A stretch of DNA of 64,000 nt from Arthrinium phaeospermum (GCA_006503535.1 QYRS01000008.1:744001-808000); one strand, 5' to 3'. Positions 1-11,807 are shown, numbered from the stretch's first letter. The notes: generated by a model not told the origin, from the sequence alone. Made by a program: numbers and translations.

Positions 1-1006
1 TACTGTAAGTACAGTAGAAGGACAAAAGTGCCAACCCTTAGTCTCGAGACTAGAGGGAGAGCGACTAGAAAGAGAGGAGAGAAACGGATTGTGGGACAGC
101 CATTTCAGCTGACATTGCTAGTTTCCAAATCTCCCCTACCCAATGCCCAAAAAACAAAAACTGCCAGGCCGGCACTTACGCTTGGCTGCATGGTGATATA
201 GCCTACCTACGCAAAGACGATGCAGGGGATGGGGACTTATCTTGCAATGAGGTGCGTACTGTATCCACCCACGCACTATAACAGCTTGCCGCGCCAGAAA
301 TGACGACTATCGAACCCGGGCTGCGTGGGGGGTTCGCTAGAAGCCCTGCTACGGGGAATAAAGAACCATAGAGAAAGGAGACAGGTACATAAAAGCCTGA
401 TAAAAAAGGAAGCCAGTCGCCGAACTAAGAAAAGTCCTGCTGTAAGGGATTCGGTACTGACTCGACATCGTACGACTTTTACCCGTCTTCTCTCTTGTTG
501 TTTTGTTTCAATGGCCTAGCCCCCGGGTGCTTAGGACGAATATCGGAACCCGAGCCGGTTGGTCAAGGGCATATGGATTCATCTAGACGTTCACCCACCG
601 TAGTAGGGCCCTTACTACGTACACTGGGATTGCTCTGGGTGTCTAGCCCTCCTGACGTCGGTATGCTGTCCTGCCTATTAGCTGATGAATCTGGAAAGTA
701 GTCATATCCCCTATTCTCAAAGCCAAAGGTGTAGGCAGCATAGTTTTAAGAGGGGGGAGAGAGGCGAGCAGGATCACGCGAAACCATGGATTCGCTGGCC
801 AGCTACGAATCACCCATCACTTCTCCTTTCCTTGCCGAATATCGGCACATAGACACATCGAATCGAGACTAGCAAGAGACCCCTGCTGTACAGTACTTGA
901 AAAATTGCCGGACCCGTGTGGTCAGCATACTAACTACTTTCTGCAAAGTAAAGGTAACGCATGATCAAGCGTTGAGGACGGTCACTACCAAATACCCGCG
1001 CGGCTC
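1..1006. other. Left-edge intergenic stretch, nothing recognised
   Basis: Only short, unconvincing open frames occur here. No domain, splice-compatible exon series, tRNA, rRNA or terminal repeat was found. It may hold the 3' flank of the partial minus-strand exon that follows. Confidence 0.5.
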
Positions 1007-1426
1007 TCACTCACATCCCTTCAATGCTAAGACCATGTCCTCCGGCACGAGGCTTCTCCCGTCACTTCTCGCGTAGAGCACCATGGCCTTGGCCTTTTCT
1101 TGCTTCTCTGCGCACTTCAGCACGAGCGTGAACCGGCCAGATGGGCTGCTGCGAGCTTTCTCGACCAGCATCTTGAAGAAGTCGACCATCCTGCGTAGGG
1201 TTTCCTGATTCGCCCGTTCCCACGCGGCAAGTTCATCTTCGATGTTGCGGGAACTGCCCTTCGAAATCCTGTCAAGTAAGTTCACATCGCGGCTGAGGCC
1301 GTCGTACAATTGAGATATCTGATCGAAGTATGCGTGAGATTTGAATCTGACTTGGTGCCATGGCATGCGGATCTTCACCTCCATCAAGCACGACCGTGGG
1401 GTTTCTTGGCCAGAGCGCCGAATCAT
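1007..1426 (-). CDS. Hypothetical protein, probable C-terminal exon of a larger or broken gene
   Basis: The frame reads 139 residues from the first ATG and looks coding: it has charged helical stretches (AAWERANQETLRRMVDFF) and an ordered C-terminus. The frame also stays open upstream to about 1495 with a proline run (APPPPG) and no ATG, so the true exon probably starts further upstream at a splice acceptor, for example after CTCTCGAG near 1482. No matching 5' exons were found in the next 800 bp. The acidic-Lys segment LMEVKIR followed by a WExxNQExLRR helix recalls, from memory only, a fungus-wide family often mislabelled geranylgeranyl pyrophosphate synthetase. That link is weak. It could be a decayed gene rather than a live one. 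Confidence 0.35.
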   Translation of the reverse strand: MIRRSGQETPRSCLMEVKIRMPWHQVRFKSHAYFDQISQLYDGLSRDVNLLDRISKGSSRNIEDELAAWERANQETLRRMVDFFKMLVEKARSSPSGRFTLVLKCAEKQEKAKAMVLYARSDGRSLVPEDMVLALKGCE

Positions 1427-1498
1427 GAGAACCCCCGGTGGTGGCGGCGCCGGTGTGTCTTCGATGAAGTGTGCGCCGTCACCAGCTCGAGAGAATGA

Positions 1499-3097
1499 TT
1501 AATGAGACCCGCCGATAACCGTCTCTGGTTCCTTCCTGGTAGCAACATCACTGTTAGACCGGCCCGGTAGCCGGTCGCAATCCCACCAACACGCATCAGC
1601 CTCCGTCTGTATGAGGGCGGATCCCTCCCGAATTCAACGCAGGGGGCAGAGTCAGGACTTCGAGGAGCTGCATACCACGAGGCATGAGCTGCCGTCTCTC
1701 GGCATGCCACCTTTTCCTTGCCGGGATGGGAGTAGAGACACAATCCTCGCTCGAAGTATAAACACGGCCGTTCCGCTCGGCACAGCTTGGTTTCGTTGTT
1801 CTTGACCCATCATTGCATGTGTTCTTGGTCGTAGGACCGGGTAGCTTGGTTGTGCGTGTCAGGGCATTTTCTCTCGTTGACTTTGTATCTGCAGTAGTGT
1901 TTCTGTGCACTCGATCGCGGCATGTTGGCGGGCGAGGGATGAGTAGCGGGACAAGATGAATCTGAGAACAGCCATGTTCACGTCTCTATGGGAAAAATGG
2001 CAACCTATAGGACATCGTTTTTCTATACGACGAGGAAGGAACGAATGTCATGCCGTATCGTTGATCGTCATCTAGAAAGAAGGAGGCAAGAGGTGGGCCT
2101 CTCCTCAGATGAGGCCAATGACATGGAAAGTGCAGCTGGTGACAATATTGCCATAGCTGGATGCCCGGACCTGATTTCCTGTAAAGCGGTCGTTTACCAT
2201 GGGGAGATGCCCGAGCCTATCTGACAGGCCTCCTCTCCTTTCATTGAGATGCTGAGCTGCATGCTCTCTCTCAACGGATACCACCGATGAGAGGCAAGGA
2301 AGACATCATGCAAGTCCCGGAGAAGAAGTTGATCCGGATCGTGTACGGAGTATTAAGATAGACTTGGAGTCTAAATCGAATGCCGAGGACGAGGCGGACT
2401 AGTTGAACGGAGAATGGCGGTGCTTCACCATTGATTCAATCGCCCTTATCAGAGTTTGGCATGAAGATATATCATGCCTAGGCATCATATGAAGTCCGTC
2501 TTACGAATCGGCAGAGCCACCGGTCATACGGTATTGATAAGATTGAGGCTATGATATGATATGAGCAAGACGAGGAAAAAAGAACGGAGAGATGGCAGAG
2601 TCCAGAGTCCAGACGCGTTTCTTCAATGACGCCATTCCCCAAGACATGGAACCTGCCTAGCGGGTGTGGTGGATCTTGACCAGACTTGAATGGCAGTTGC
2701 CCCTTCGGTAAGTGTATACGGTATACCTTGCCTGATTCTGGGCCATCACCACCAGACCGTCAAACGTAAAAACATCGCACTGACTGCTGACGGTGTCGAG
2801 TGTGTACGTATGCCATGACGATTGAGGGTTTGATAGATTGGCGAAGAGACCATGGGAGTACAAGCGCCGGGTGTGGTGGATAATGGGCCTGGCTGCCTGG
2901 CGATTTGGGGTGCAGGTTCAGGTGCAGGTGCAGCAAGCAGGTGCTGGGTGCGCTGCACTGCAACGACGGAGGGAATGGGAATGGATAACCCGATGGGGAG
3001 AGGCCCCCACATGCTGTCTGCTGCGGACCCATCAAGCCATCTCCAACTCCAGGCATTCTTCGGCAGTCTGTCCGTCTGCGAGCAGCTCCTGTCTTCG
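1499..3097. other. Intergenic, upstream flank of the amino-acid permease
   Basis: No credible gene was found on either strand. The last few hundred bases are the promoter side of the amino-acid permease. The open frames here are short, and those of opposite strands mirror each other. Confidence 0.45.
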
Positions 3098-3107
3098 TAT
3101 ATAAATA
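3098..3107 (+). promoter_or_regulatory. TATA box of the amino-acid permease
   Basis: The sequence TATATAAATA lies 92 bp before the chosen start codon, a normal distance for a fungal TATA promoter. It also supports the internal ATG at 3199 rather than the more upstream in-frame ATG at 3118, which would leave almost no leader. Confidence 0.5.
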
Positions 3108-3198
3108 TGTATATGTTTTGACTCGTGTCCCATGCGCCCCGAGCAAATTCCCGTCAACGTTTCTTCTTGTTTCCCTTAGTTGCATCTGCCCAAAGCCA

Positions 3199-4853
3199 AT
3201 GATGCCGCCCTCTAGAGATGCTCAGGCCGCCGACGCCACGCAGCCGTTGCTTTCTGGCCCGCGCGAGCACAGCAACGATAATAACAACAACAGCGCCAGC
3301 AGCAGCGAGAGGGGGCACCCTGTCGACCCCAAAACCGGCCGTGGCGCCTTCACCCCCAACCTTGGAGCCAAGGAGGCCTTTGCCATCGTCGTCAGCATCG
3401 TGATTGGAAGCGGCGTCTTCACCTCGCCCGGTGTCATTGATACCAATTCGCCCTCACCGGCCGTAGCTCTGCTCGCATGGATCGCTGCGGGTGTCCTTGC
3501 GTAAGTTGCAATCCCCCCCCGTTCCCCTTGGCCGATGCATCCATCCAATCTGGATCGCTAACCTTCACCCAACACAGCTGGACGGGCGCGATGACCATGG
3601 CTGAGCTGGGCACGGCCATCCCAGGCGAAGGCGGCGTGCAGCCTTACCTCCAGTACATGTTCGGCGAAGTCTTCGGCTTCCTCGCCGGTTGGACCTGGAT
3701 TGTTGCCGGCATGCCGGCCACGCTTGCCATTTTGAGCATCGTCTTTGTCGAGAGCATCTTCTCCGCCGCCGGTGTCACGGACCAAGCCGACACGCTGGGC
3801 CACAAGCTGCTCTCCATTGCCATCTTGGTCGTCATGAACGTGGCCAACTCCATCAGCACCAAGGCCAGCACACGCCTCAACAACTTCTTCGTCTTCACCA
3901 AATTCGTCGCCATAGCATGCATCGTCGGCGCTGGCATCGCCGTCGTCATCATCCACTTGGCTGACAACAGCAAGGATGTCGGGGGTGGAGACTGGTATTC
4001 CAAGTCTTGGTTCGCCTACCGAACCACCGTGGCTCCTGATGGTACCACCGTCCCGTGGGACGACCTGTCGTCGTGGGAGATCCTCGGCCATTTCTCTGCG
4101 GCTCTGTACGGCGCTCTCTGGGCGTACTGCGGATGGGACAAGGCCATCTACGTATCTGCCGAGCTGTCGTCGCCCGCTCGCCAGCTGCCTCTCGCTATTA
4201 ACACGGCTATCCCGACCATCATCGGGTGCTTCATTGCGGCTAACGCTGCCTACTACATTCTGCTTCCGTGGAGTGTCGTGTCCTCTACCGATAGTGTAGC
4301 AGTGACTGCAATTGGCCGACTGCTTGGCCCGGCGGCTGGGACCGTTGCCGCCGTCTTGATCTGTCTTGTTGTAGCTGGATCCCTCCTCGGTAACGCGTTC
4401 GTTTCCGGAAGAATGACCGTAGCTGCATCGAGGAAAGGCTGGTTCCCTCGCTGCTTTTCCATGCTCGGATCCGTTGGCCTCCGCCCCAAGGAAACGGTAG
4501 ATCCGCGCTCCTCGGACGCCCCTCTGAACGCCACTCTCTTGTCCACGATTCTCACGTCTCTGTACATCCTCTTCGGCAACTTCCGGGACCTCCTCACCTT
4601 TGCCGGCCTGGGAGACAACTCGTGGTTCTTCTTGACGGTGCTCGGTGCCATCATCCTCCGTTTCCGCGAGCCCGACCTGCACCGGCCGTACAAGCCCTAC
4701 ATGATTATCCCCGTCATCTTCTGTCTCGTGAGCGGCTTTGTCGTCATTCGCGGCGCCATCTTCGCCCCAGTGCTGGCATTGGTGGAGGTCATGGTTTGGG
4801 TTCTTGGCTTTGGCTTCTTCAAGCTCGGGCAGAAATCCCGCAACGCTCACTAA
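3199..4853 (+). CDS. L-type amino-acid permease (LAT / APC superfamily)
   Basis: Twelve-helix plasma-membrane transporter of the LAT branch of the APC superfamily, expected to move neutral or sulfur amino acids; substrate cannot be read from sequence. Exons are 3199-3500 and 3578-4853, joined in phase to give 525 residues. The 77-nt intron has GTAAGT, a CTAAC branch site and CACAG. The N-terminal 60 residues are polar and low in complexity (Asn/Ser runs). TM1 carries the family signature VVSIVIGSGVFTSPG, where substrate is bound in the unwound helix. GALWAYCGWDKAIYVSAEL and GRMTVAASRKGWFP are further LAT signatures. The C-terminus ends right after the last helix, without a long tail. The first of two adjacent ATGs is used. 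The gene stands upstream of the carboxylesterase in the same orientation, but the 865-bp gap argues for independent transcription. Confidence 0.93.
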
Positions 4854-5718
4854 ATCGCGTGCTGTGCTGTTCCGTGGCCGACTGGGCTACCCCGACAATT
4901 CTTGTTTCATAACATCCGGTCTCGTACATCTATAACTAGCTGTAGAATCACAATCCTTTTCCTTACCGCCACAAATTGTTTCGCTGTCTCAATAGCCTAG
5001 ACTTTTGAACCTAATTCCAATACGGGCTCTTTCTCTCTCACCCGATGAGTATGACCCAGAAAGTGCATGGCGAGCAAGAGCTTTCGGGCTTCAGAGTGAA
5101 TATTGTGGCATCTTTGGCTGAGTGATTTGACAAACCAACTTTGACGCCTCTCTCTCTCTCTCACCCTCTACCCCGCAGCGATGGAAAACCTGGGACGGAT
5201 GATTCGAGTGATGGCAGGCAAGCGAGAAGTATGATAAGCACTGACTCAAGCGATGTATGCCCCGCAACTTCAACTTATTTCAGGGGGTCATACGGCAAGT
5301 GGATATAGCACTACACAAGTACGTCCTTCTACGTGCTGTATATAGCAGTAGAATTAGTTTGAATATACTACTATAAGTCACTATCGTCGGGACAACTAAC
5401 TGTAGTTGATGATGATGACGGCGGAATGCATTCAAAACCACGAAGCTAAGGCTCCAATTCGCATGATCTATGGATCTTTCCTCTTAAGCGGCTAAATACT
5501 GATATGCCCCCGCGACTGTGGTGTCATGAAGTTGCAGTAGCTCACTCATGCTGTTATTTATCCCGGGAGGTTCTCAAACCGGGACGCTATGGACGATGCA
5601 GGAAGCAGGACCATATGCTACAATATAGAAACCAGGTCGCGTGCACTCTTTCCCTCTGACGGCAGCTACCTCAACACTATGGTCTTGCACGCGACTCGCA
5701 CATCTCCTATTCATAATC
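4854..5718. other. Intergenic between permease and carboxylesterase
   Basis: Holds the 3' flank of the permease, a CT dinucleotide run at about 5148-5162 and an AT-rich stretch around 5290-5400 with no coding signal. The second half is the promoter of the esterase. No clear TATA element was seen. Confidence 0.5.
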
Positions 5719-7617
5719 ATGTTAACATCTACACTTGTGCAGACCTTACTTGCCGGCGCAGCTGCCGCCTCGCCATTGGTGAACAGGGCGGACGACGGCG
5801 ATGCACCTCGAGTTACCACCAAGAACGGCACGCTGGTTGGGGTCCATTCGCCTGGCTATGACCAAGACTTCTTCCTAGGCGTACCCTTCTCACAGCCTCC
5901 GGTCGGTGATCTGCGGTTCCGCAACCCGCAGCCGATCAACGAATCCTGGGGCGGCGAGCGTGCGGCCCAGAAACTTCCACCAGCGTGCGTCGGATACGGT
6001 GTAAGTGAACTAAGCCTCCCCGAAGGCTTCAAAGTTGTTAGGGTTTAACAGAATGAAACCAAACGTCTAGGGTGCACAATGGGGCTATGAGTTGAGCGAA
6101 GTAAGTTGGTTCCTTTACATGTTTGCTGCCGCTTGTGGACTTACGATAACCCCCTTCTCCCACGACAATAGGACTGCCTCTATCTGAACGTGGTCCGGCC
6201 TTCGCGGGCGTCTCCCGCAGAGCCCCTACCGGTGTTGGTGTGGATCTACGGCGGCGGGTTTGTCCAGGGCAGCGCCGCCGACCTCCGAAACAACCTCTCG
6301 TTCATTGTGGACCGCTCGGTGCAGCTGGGCCAGCCCATCATCGGCGTCACCATGAACTACCGCCTCAGCGCGTGGGGGTTCCTGAGCTCCAAGGAGGTGG
6401 CGGACGGCGGCGACTCCAACTTCGGCCTGCGGGACCAGCGCATGTCCCTGGAGTGGATCCGCGAGAACATCGCCGCGTTCGGCGGCGACCCGGCCAAGGT
6501 GACCATCTGGGGCGAGAGCGCCGGCGCCTCGTCGGTCGCCCGGCACATGATGGCATTCAACGGGCGCGACGACGGGCTGTTCCGCGCCGGCATCATGGCC
6601 AGCGGGCGGTTCTTCGCAGACGACCTGGATATGACGGCCGCGCAGTCGAAATACGACACGCTTGTGTCGCAGACCGGCTGCCAGGGCGGCGACGCGGCGG
6701 GTTCCTCCCTGGGGTGCCTGCGCGCGCTACCGTTTGAGAAACTCAACGCTGCTGTCAACAGCAGCACGGCGCTGCTGACCTGGGGCCCGATGGTCGACGG
6801 CGACATGATCGCCCGCAGCTCGCACCAGCAATTCCTGGACGGCGCGTACCTCAAGATCCCGATCATCGCGGGGGACAACACGGCCGAGGGGACCGCCTTC
6901 GCGCCCAAGGGCATCAACACGACGGAGCAGTTCCGGGACTTCCTGTTATCCTCCCCGTCGTCGATTATGAGCGAAGCCTACGCGCAGGAGCTCCTCAACG
7001 CCTACCCGGAGCGGTCCGGCGACGACTGCCTCCCCAACCTGCCCCGCGACTACGCGCCGCCGGCCTACCCGTACGGGACGCAGTTCCGGCGCGTGGCGAC
7101 GTACGTGGGTGACAGCATGATCTCGAACCGTCGTGCGACTTGCGCCGCTTGGGCGGCCCGGACCAACGGTTCATCGTCTGCCGCCGCCCCTGCCTACTGC
7201 TACCGGTTCAACGCGGTACCGGCGTGGGCGGGGCCGCTCGACGGCGCGACCCATTTCGCCGAAGTCGCCTTCGCCATGCTCAACCTCGAGGGCGTCGGCT
7301 ACGCGCCCAACCGGACGCCGCCGTTCGCGGGGCTCGGCGAGGAATTCCGGGACCTCGCGCGGCTCATGGCCGGCGACTGGATCGCGTTCGTCAACAGCGG
7401 CGACCCGAACCGGTGGGACGGCCGCGCGGACGCGGCGCGAACATTAAACGGCGACGACAAGAAAGCAGTGCCGGCGTGGCCCGTCTACGGCCAAGCGATG
7501 ACGGATGGGCGGCCGGCGCCGCGGAACTTTGTGTACGATGCCAACATGACCAGCTCGGTCGAGGACGACACTTGGCGGCAGGTTGGGATGGAGTTGATCC
7601 AGGCGGGTCAGCTGTAG
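5719..7617 (+). CDS. Secreted type-B carboxylesterase/lipase
   Basis: Alpha/beta-hydrolase that cleaves carboxylic esters outside the cell. Exons are 5719-6000, 6071-6100 and 6172-7617. The 30-nt middle exon encodes only GAQWGYELSE. The product is 585 residues, normal for the family. A hydrophobic signal peptide occupies about residues 1-20 (ending in an Ala-rich stretch). Family signatures follow in order: GVPFSQPPVGDLRF, the cystine-linked block DCLYLNV, the oxyanion-hole GGGF, and the nucleophile elbow WGESAGA with Ser near residue 220. The acidic triad member is probably Glu in DNTAEGTAF and the base His in ATHFAEV. Several Asn-X-Ser/Thr sites fit secretion. The third exon is GC-rich. The substrate is unknown; cutinase- or feruloyl-type specificity cannot be claimed. 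The start was chosen because it gives a clean signal peptide. Confidence 0.92.
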
Positions 7618-8572
7618 AAGGGGTGAAAAGGCTTCGATGTGCACCTGGTTTGCGATACTTAATCAAATACCTGACGTCGTACTGGAATCCATCGTTGGCG
7701 GGGTACTTTTTAGGGGTTTTCCCGGTAAGGTGAGCTTGACAGCAGAAACAATGCGACAGAATGCTACCTGGGAGAGATTGCGTTGCTTTAGCATTCTACC
7801 TCCCTGTAGGGGAAGCACTGTAGGGTTAACCTTAGCTGACGGGCCATCTTGAAACGGAAGCTACCATCATTAGCCCGCTGCAGCCGCCTTAAAATGCTTG
7901 ACTACCGAAACAAGTGCACGTCACTGCCGATATTCAGCATCCCCATGAATATCAATGTGAATACAGTTGACAGGAGTGTTTTGACTTGGCCGGACCTTCA
8001 CGATCCTCATCTCCTGCCCAAATACGGTCCCTCGAGAAGCCGCTGCAGATCCTGCCAAGTACGGGTTCTGCTCCGAAGCGACATAAATCCGCAACGGTTG
8101 AACCAAAAGAAAAGCAACCGTTGACCAGAAGAGAACGCAGCAACGTGCCGTCTTGTCGAGGCGAGACTGGGCAGATGGCAGACCTACGATCAATCATTGA
8201 TTCTGCCAAGCGCCTTCGCTCCTTCTGCATTCATCCCCACCATCCGGCACATTGAAATGCACTGTAGTATTCACAGTAGCTACACGACGTGGTGACCCCT
8301 GCATTTATGGGGAGGTTGTGGAGCATGCCCAATCCCTGGTTACATTACGATGCGACCATCTCAAAGTTCGAAAATGATCGACCATAGAACCGAGATTTCT
8401 AGGAGACCCTTGGGCTGTCGGTTATTGGAATTGCCAGAGGACTTGGGTTGACATAAATATGCCGGACGGACCGTCATATATCCACGAGATCTTGTAGATA
8501 AGAGGCGGTCATTTTTTTATCACTCCTTGTTGCAAGTAAAGAATTGACCAATAGGCCTTGTTATCTCCGAAG
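7618..8572. other. Intergenic, promoter side of the NPP1 gene
   Basis: No coding signal was found. Near the right end are an inverted CCAAT (ATTGG, about 8424) and an ACATAAATAT element (8451-8460), 113 bp before the NPP1 start. These are possible promoter elements, but both are weak matches. Confidence 0.45.
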
Positions 8573-9666
8573 ATGCGTTTCTCCAGCTTGACGGCCTACC
8601 TCACAGCCGGCGCCGTCGGCGTCAGCGCTGCTCCTGTCATTGAAGCGCGCGGAGTCATCGCCCACGATGCTGTCGTTGGCTTCCCCCAGACCGTTCCCAG
8701 CGGTGCCGTCGGCGATGCTTGGTAAATACTCCCCGATGATTTCGTCGTGTACCAAGTTGTAGTTACTAACGATCGCATAGTAAGACTTCCCATAAATCCG
8801 CAATCTCCCGGGTGGCAGAAATATACCATTGCCTGAGAGGATGAAGAGATAAATATGTGTACTCTTACGTGCATATACATCTCGACCTTCCTGGTTGTTC
8901 AACTGTTGACCCCTGAAATCAACTATATAGATTTGAAGTTCCAGCCTTTTCTAAAGGTCGAAAACGGCTGCGTGCCCTTTGCGGCCGTTGACGCTTCTGG
9001 CAATACTGGGTATGTTGTGACATAGAGACCCGGAGGCTTTATGACCGTGTTGCTAATAGAATGTGCGTCTTCTAGCGGCGGCCTCAACCCGTCCGGCGGG
9101 TCGAGCTCGCAGTGCGACAAGAACACCGGACAAGTCTACGCCCGCGGGGCCGAGTTCGGCTCCCGCTTCGGCATCATGTACTCCTGGTAAGTGACCACTA
9201 CCCATCCCCTAAGTTTAAGACCCCCTCTCCCAAAACTTACGCACTCAACTTCTAAACTCGGTCACCGTACTTACCCTACATCAGGTACATGCCCAAAGAC
9301 TCCCCCTCCACCGGCCTCGGCCACCGCCACGACTGGGAGGGCGTCGTCGTCTGGATCGACAACCCCAACACCTCGAGCAACCCGCAGGTCCTGGCCGTCT
9401 CGACGTCGGGCCACGGCAAATGGGACACCATCACCAGCAACCTGCCCCTCGACGGCGTCCGGCCCAAGATCCGCTACTACAGCGTCTGGCCCGTCAACCA
9501 CCAGCTCGGCACCACCGACACCAAGGGCGGCGAGCAGCCCCTGGTCGCCTGGGAGAGCCTGACGGAGGCGGCGCGCGCCGCCCTCCAGAACACCGACTTT
9601 GGCGATGCCAACGTGCCGTTCAAGGACCCCAACTTCATGGACAACCTGAAAGGTGCCTCTTTCTAG
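8573..9666 (+). CDS. NPP1-domain necrosis- and ethylene-inducing-like protein (NLP, type 1)
   Basis: Secreted protein of the NLP family, known to act on dicot plasma membranes; not every member is cytotoxic, so activity here is unknown. Exons are 8573-8720, 8931-9009, 9076-9186 and 9285-9666, giving 239 residues, the usual size. A signal peptide covers about residues 1-19 and ends before APVIEARG. The core shows HDAVVGFPQTVPSG, the two cysteines of type 1 members (NGC and SSQC), MYSWYMPKD and the heptapeptide GHRHDWE that binds the divalent metal. All of these key positions are intact. The first intron closes in frame only if it is removed in two steps (see the twin-intron entry). Introns 2 and 3 are 66 and 98 nt with canonical ends. 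The neighbour downstream is a convergent hexose transporter; the neighbour upstream is a secreted esterase. Confidence 0.92.
8721..8930 (+). other. Candidate [D1,2] spliceosomal twin intron (stwintron) in the NPP1 gene
   Basis: An inner intron at 8722-8780 (59 nt) starts GTAAAT, carries a perfect TACTAAC branch site at 8764-8770 and ends CATAG. Its removal joins G8721 to T8781 and creates a new donor, GTAAGA. The outer intron then runs from G8721 through 8781-8930 and ends TATAG. Only this two-step removal keeps the frame: exon 1 ends with one spare base and exon 2 supplies two, giving GDAY followed by LKFQPFLKV as expected for the family. A single intron starting at 8722 reaches no acceptor in the right phase. 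The donor of the outer intron is thus interrupted between its first and second base. Confidence 0.75.
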
Positions 9667-10055
9667 TTTTCGCTCCCGAGTCGTGGGGTAGAGTATGTAG
9701 ACCTCATATATCATAATAATGTCTATACGTATCGGTTCTCATTGGCTCTGTCAGTGATTAATACGATCAATTTCCTTTTGCGATAGGAGTGGCCATCGTT
9801 TTCACTTCAAATGGTTACTGTTTTATACAATAACAGTGACCAGGACTAATCACGTAATTTGCTTAAAAGTCGACAAACAGTTGACAGAAACATGCAAATC
9901 TTAGATGATATACTTGATGTATGTATGTTTTGGCTTATATTTATCAATATAAATTTATACAAGAACACAAAGAGGCCCTAATATAGGATTTATCCCGCAC
10001 AGCCCAGTCCAGCTCGACCGAGCGCTCTCCTCTTCTTCTCTACCCCTGCATCCTC
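9667..10055. other. AT-rich convergent 3' spacer
   Basis: The two flanking genes end towards each other here. The spacer is AT-rich, especially about 9880-9960, and probably holds both polyadenylation regions. No gene was seen. Confidence 0.5.
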
Positions 10056-11807
10056 CTACACGTTGTCGATCCTCGTGTCGGCCGTCTTGTTGTGGCTGTC
10101 GGTCGACACGCTGTCGATGTGGTCGGTGCCGCCCTTCTTCTCGTCCGCGGAGGCGTTGCCGTCGTCGCGCTGCTCGCGCGTAATGTATCCCGGCGGCACC
10201 CACTTGTGCGAGGCCCACGGCTTCAGGTTGTCCGTGCTGTACATGAGGTCGACGTGCTCCAGGCTCAGCGCCCGCGACTCGAACAGGAAGAACCAGACGA
10301 GCAGCGCTGCGGCAATGTTGGTGCCGACGAAGACGAAGCCGTAGGCGTACGAGATGCCGCTGGTGGCCAGCGGGGTCAGGAAGGAGATCATGAAGTTGCC
10401 GAGCCAGTTGCCGGCCGTGGCGAACGAGGCCTGCTTAGCCCTTGTTCGGACCGGGAAGCTTTCGCCAATGACGACCCAGGCCATGGGTCCCCACGTGCCG
10501 GCAAAGGACGCGATGTACATGCAAGCCGAGACAATCATGACGATGCCGGAAACCTTGTTCTGGTCCGGGGGCAGAGCGGTACCGATGGACGCGAAGACCA
10601 ACAGCCAGATAGCTTGCCAGAGGGCGCCAAGGAAGAGAGGCCAGCGGCGACCGTACTTCTCGACCACGTACAACCCGTAAAAGGTCATGGCCACGTTGAC
10701 AGCACCAAGAATGAGCTGTGTCTGAATGGGGTCGGCAATGCCGGCACTCTTGAAGATGGTGGCACCATAGTAGAAGAAGTAGTTGACGCCCGTCCACTGC
10801 TGGAGAAACTGGATGAGGAATCCCAGGACGGTACGGTAGAGAACCTTGGGGACACCAGAGGATCCCGTGAAGCATTCGCCCCAGGTTCCTTTGCCAGTAC
10901 GGTTCTCTTTCTCGATGACATCGTACATCTCCTTCAAGTCATCTTCGACAAACTGGTTGTTGGGGTCGTCCTTGACGCCGCGAAGCCTGGCCATGGCGAG
11001 ACGGGCACCGTCCCAGTCATTCTTGCTCGCAAGCCAACGTGGCGACTCGGGAACGATCAAGACGCCCAGGCCGAGGGGAATAGAGAAGAAGATACCCAGA
11101 CCGATGACTATGCGCCACGAGGCATCAGACTCCTGGATGTTGCGCAAACCATAGTTGATGATGTTGGAAATCAGGATGCCGATGGTAATCATCAGCTGGT
11201 AGGACGCGACGACAGCTCCACGGATCTCTTTAGGGGAGCATTCCGACTGGAACATGGGGACACCGATCGAGAGGTTGCCAACGCCCAGACCGCCAACAAA
11301 TCGACCCATCATCATGTGGACCCAGCTGTCCATGGCTGTGATCTGGATGATGTTGCCGAGGATGTAGATGATCACACCGAAGCTCAAGCTTCTTCTGCGT
11401 CCCCACCAGTCGGCAGTGCTGTAGTGTTGTTAGTATAAGAGCGACCTCGTGTGAGCAATACTATGGGGCTACCTACTATGCACCAGACAGGGCACCGATC
11501 AGAGTTCCTATACTCATCAAGGATACCAGCAGGGACTGAATGATTGGGACCCAGCCCATGGTGCCATCAGTCTGTCTCTGACCGAAGCGGTTGACGAAGT
11601 CTGTGAACAACAGGATGCCCGAAATTTGACCAGTGTCGTAGCCGAAGAGGAAACCTCCCAGGGAGGTCACAGCTCCCAGGAAGATGGCCTCGATACCACA
11701 GTCGGCGCCATTGACGCGGATAGATCTGCAGAACAGTCAGTGACGAGTGCCGGGACGAGGATAGAACATGGGCATGGTAGTTTTGACACGTACTTCTTGC
11801 CAAGCAT
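10056..11807 (-). CDS. MFS monosaccharide (hexose) transporter
   Basis: Proton-coupled or facilitative sugar porter of the SP family, plasma membrane, twelve helices. Exons on the minus strand are 11807-11794, 11725-11477 and 11418-10056, joined in phase to 541 residues. The first exon encodes only four codons and part of a fifth. Introns are 68 and 58 nt; the second has TACTAAC. Family signatures are GGFLFGYDTGQISG in TM1, DWWGRRR after TM2, PESPRWL, the sugar-binding block QQWTGVNYFFYYG, EKYGRRWP and GESFPVRTRAKQ. The C-terminal tail is about 60 residues, hydrophilic and acidic, too short for an Rgt2/Snf3-type sensor. It is closest in style to high-affinity glucose/hexose carriers of ascomycetes, but the substrate is inferred. 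Confidence 0.93.

Noticed and set aside
3558..4850. 430-codon open frame antisense to the amino-acid permease
   Set aside because: It is a mirror of GC-rich third positions in the real gene. It has no membrane pattern or domain and ignores the permease evidence.
10092..11438. 448-codon open frame antisense to the hexose transporter
   Set aside because: It is a shadow frame: acidic, low-complexity translation with no family, while the opposite strand has a complete MFS transporter.
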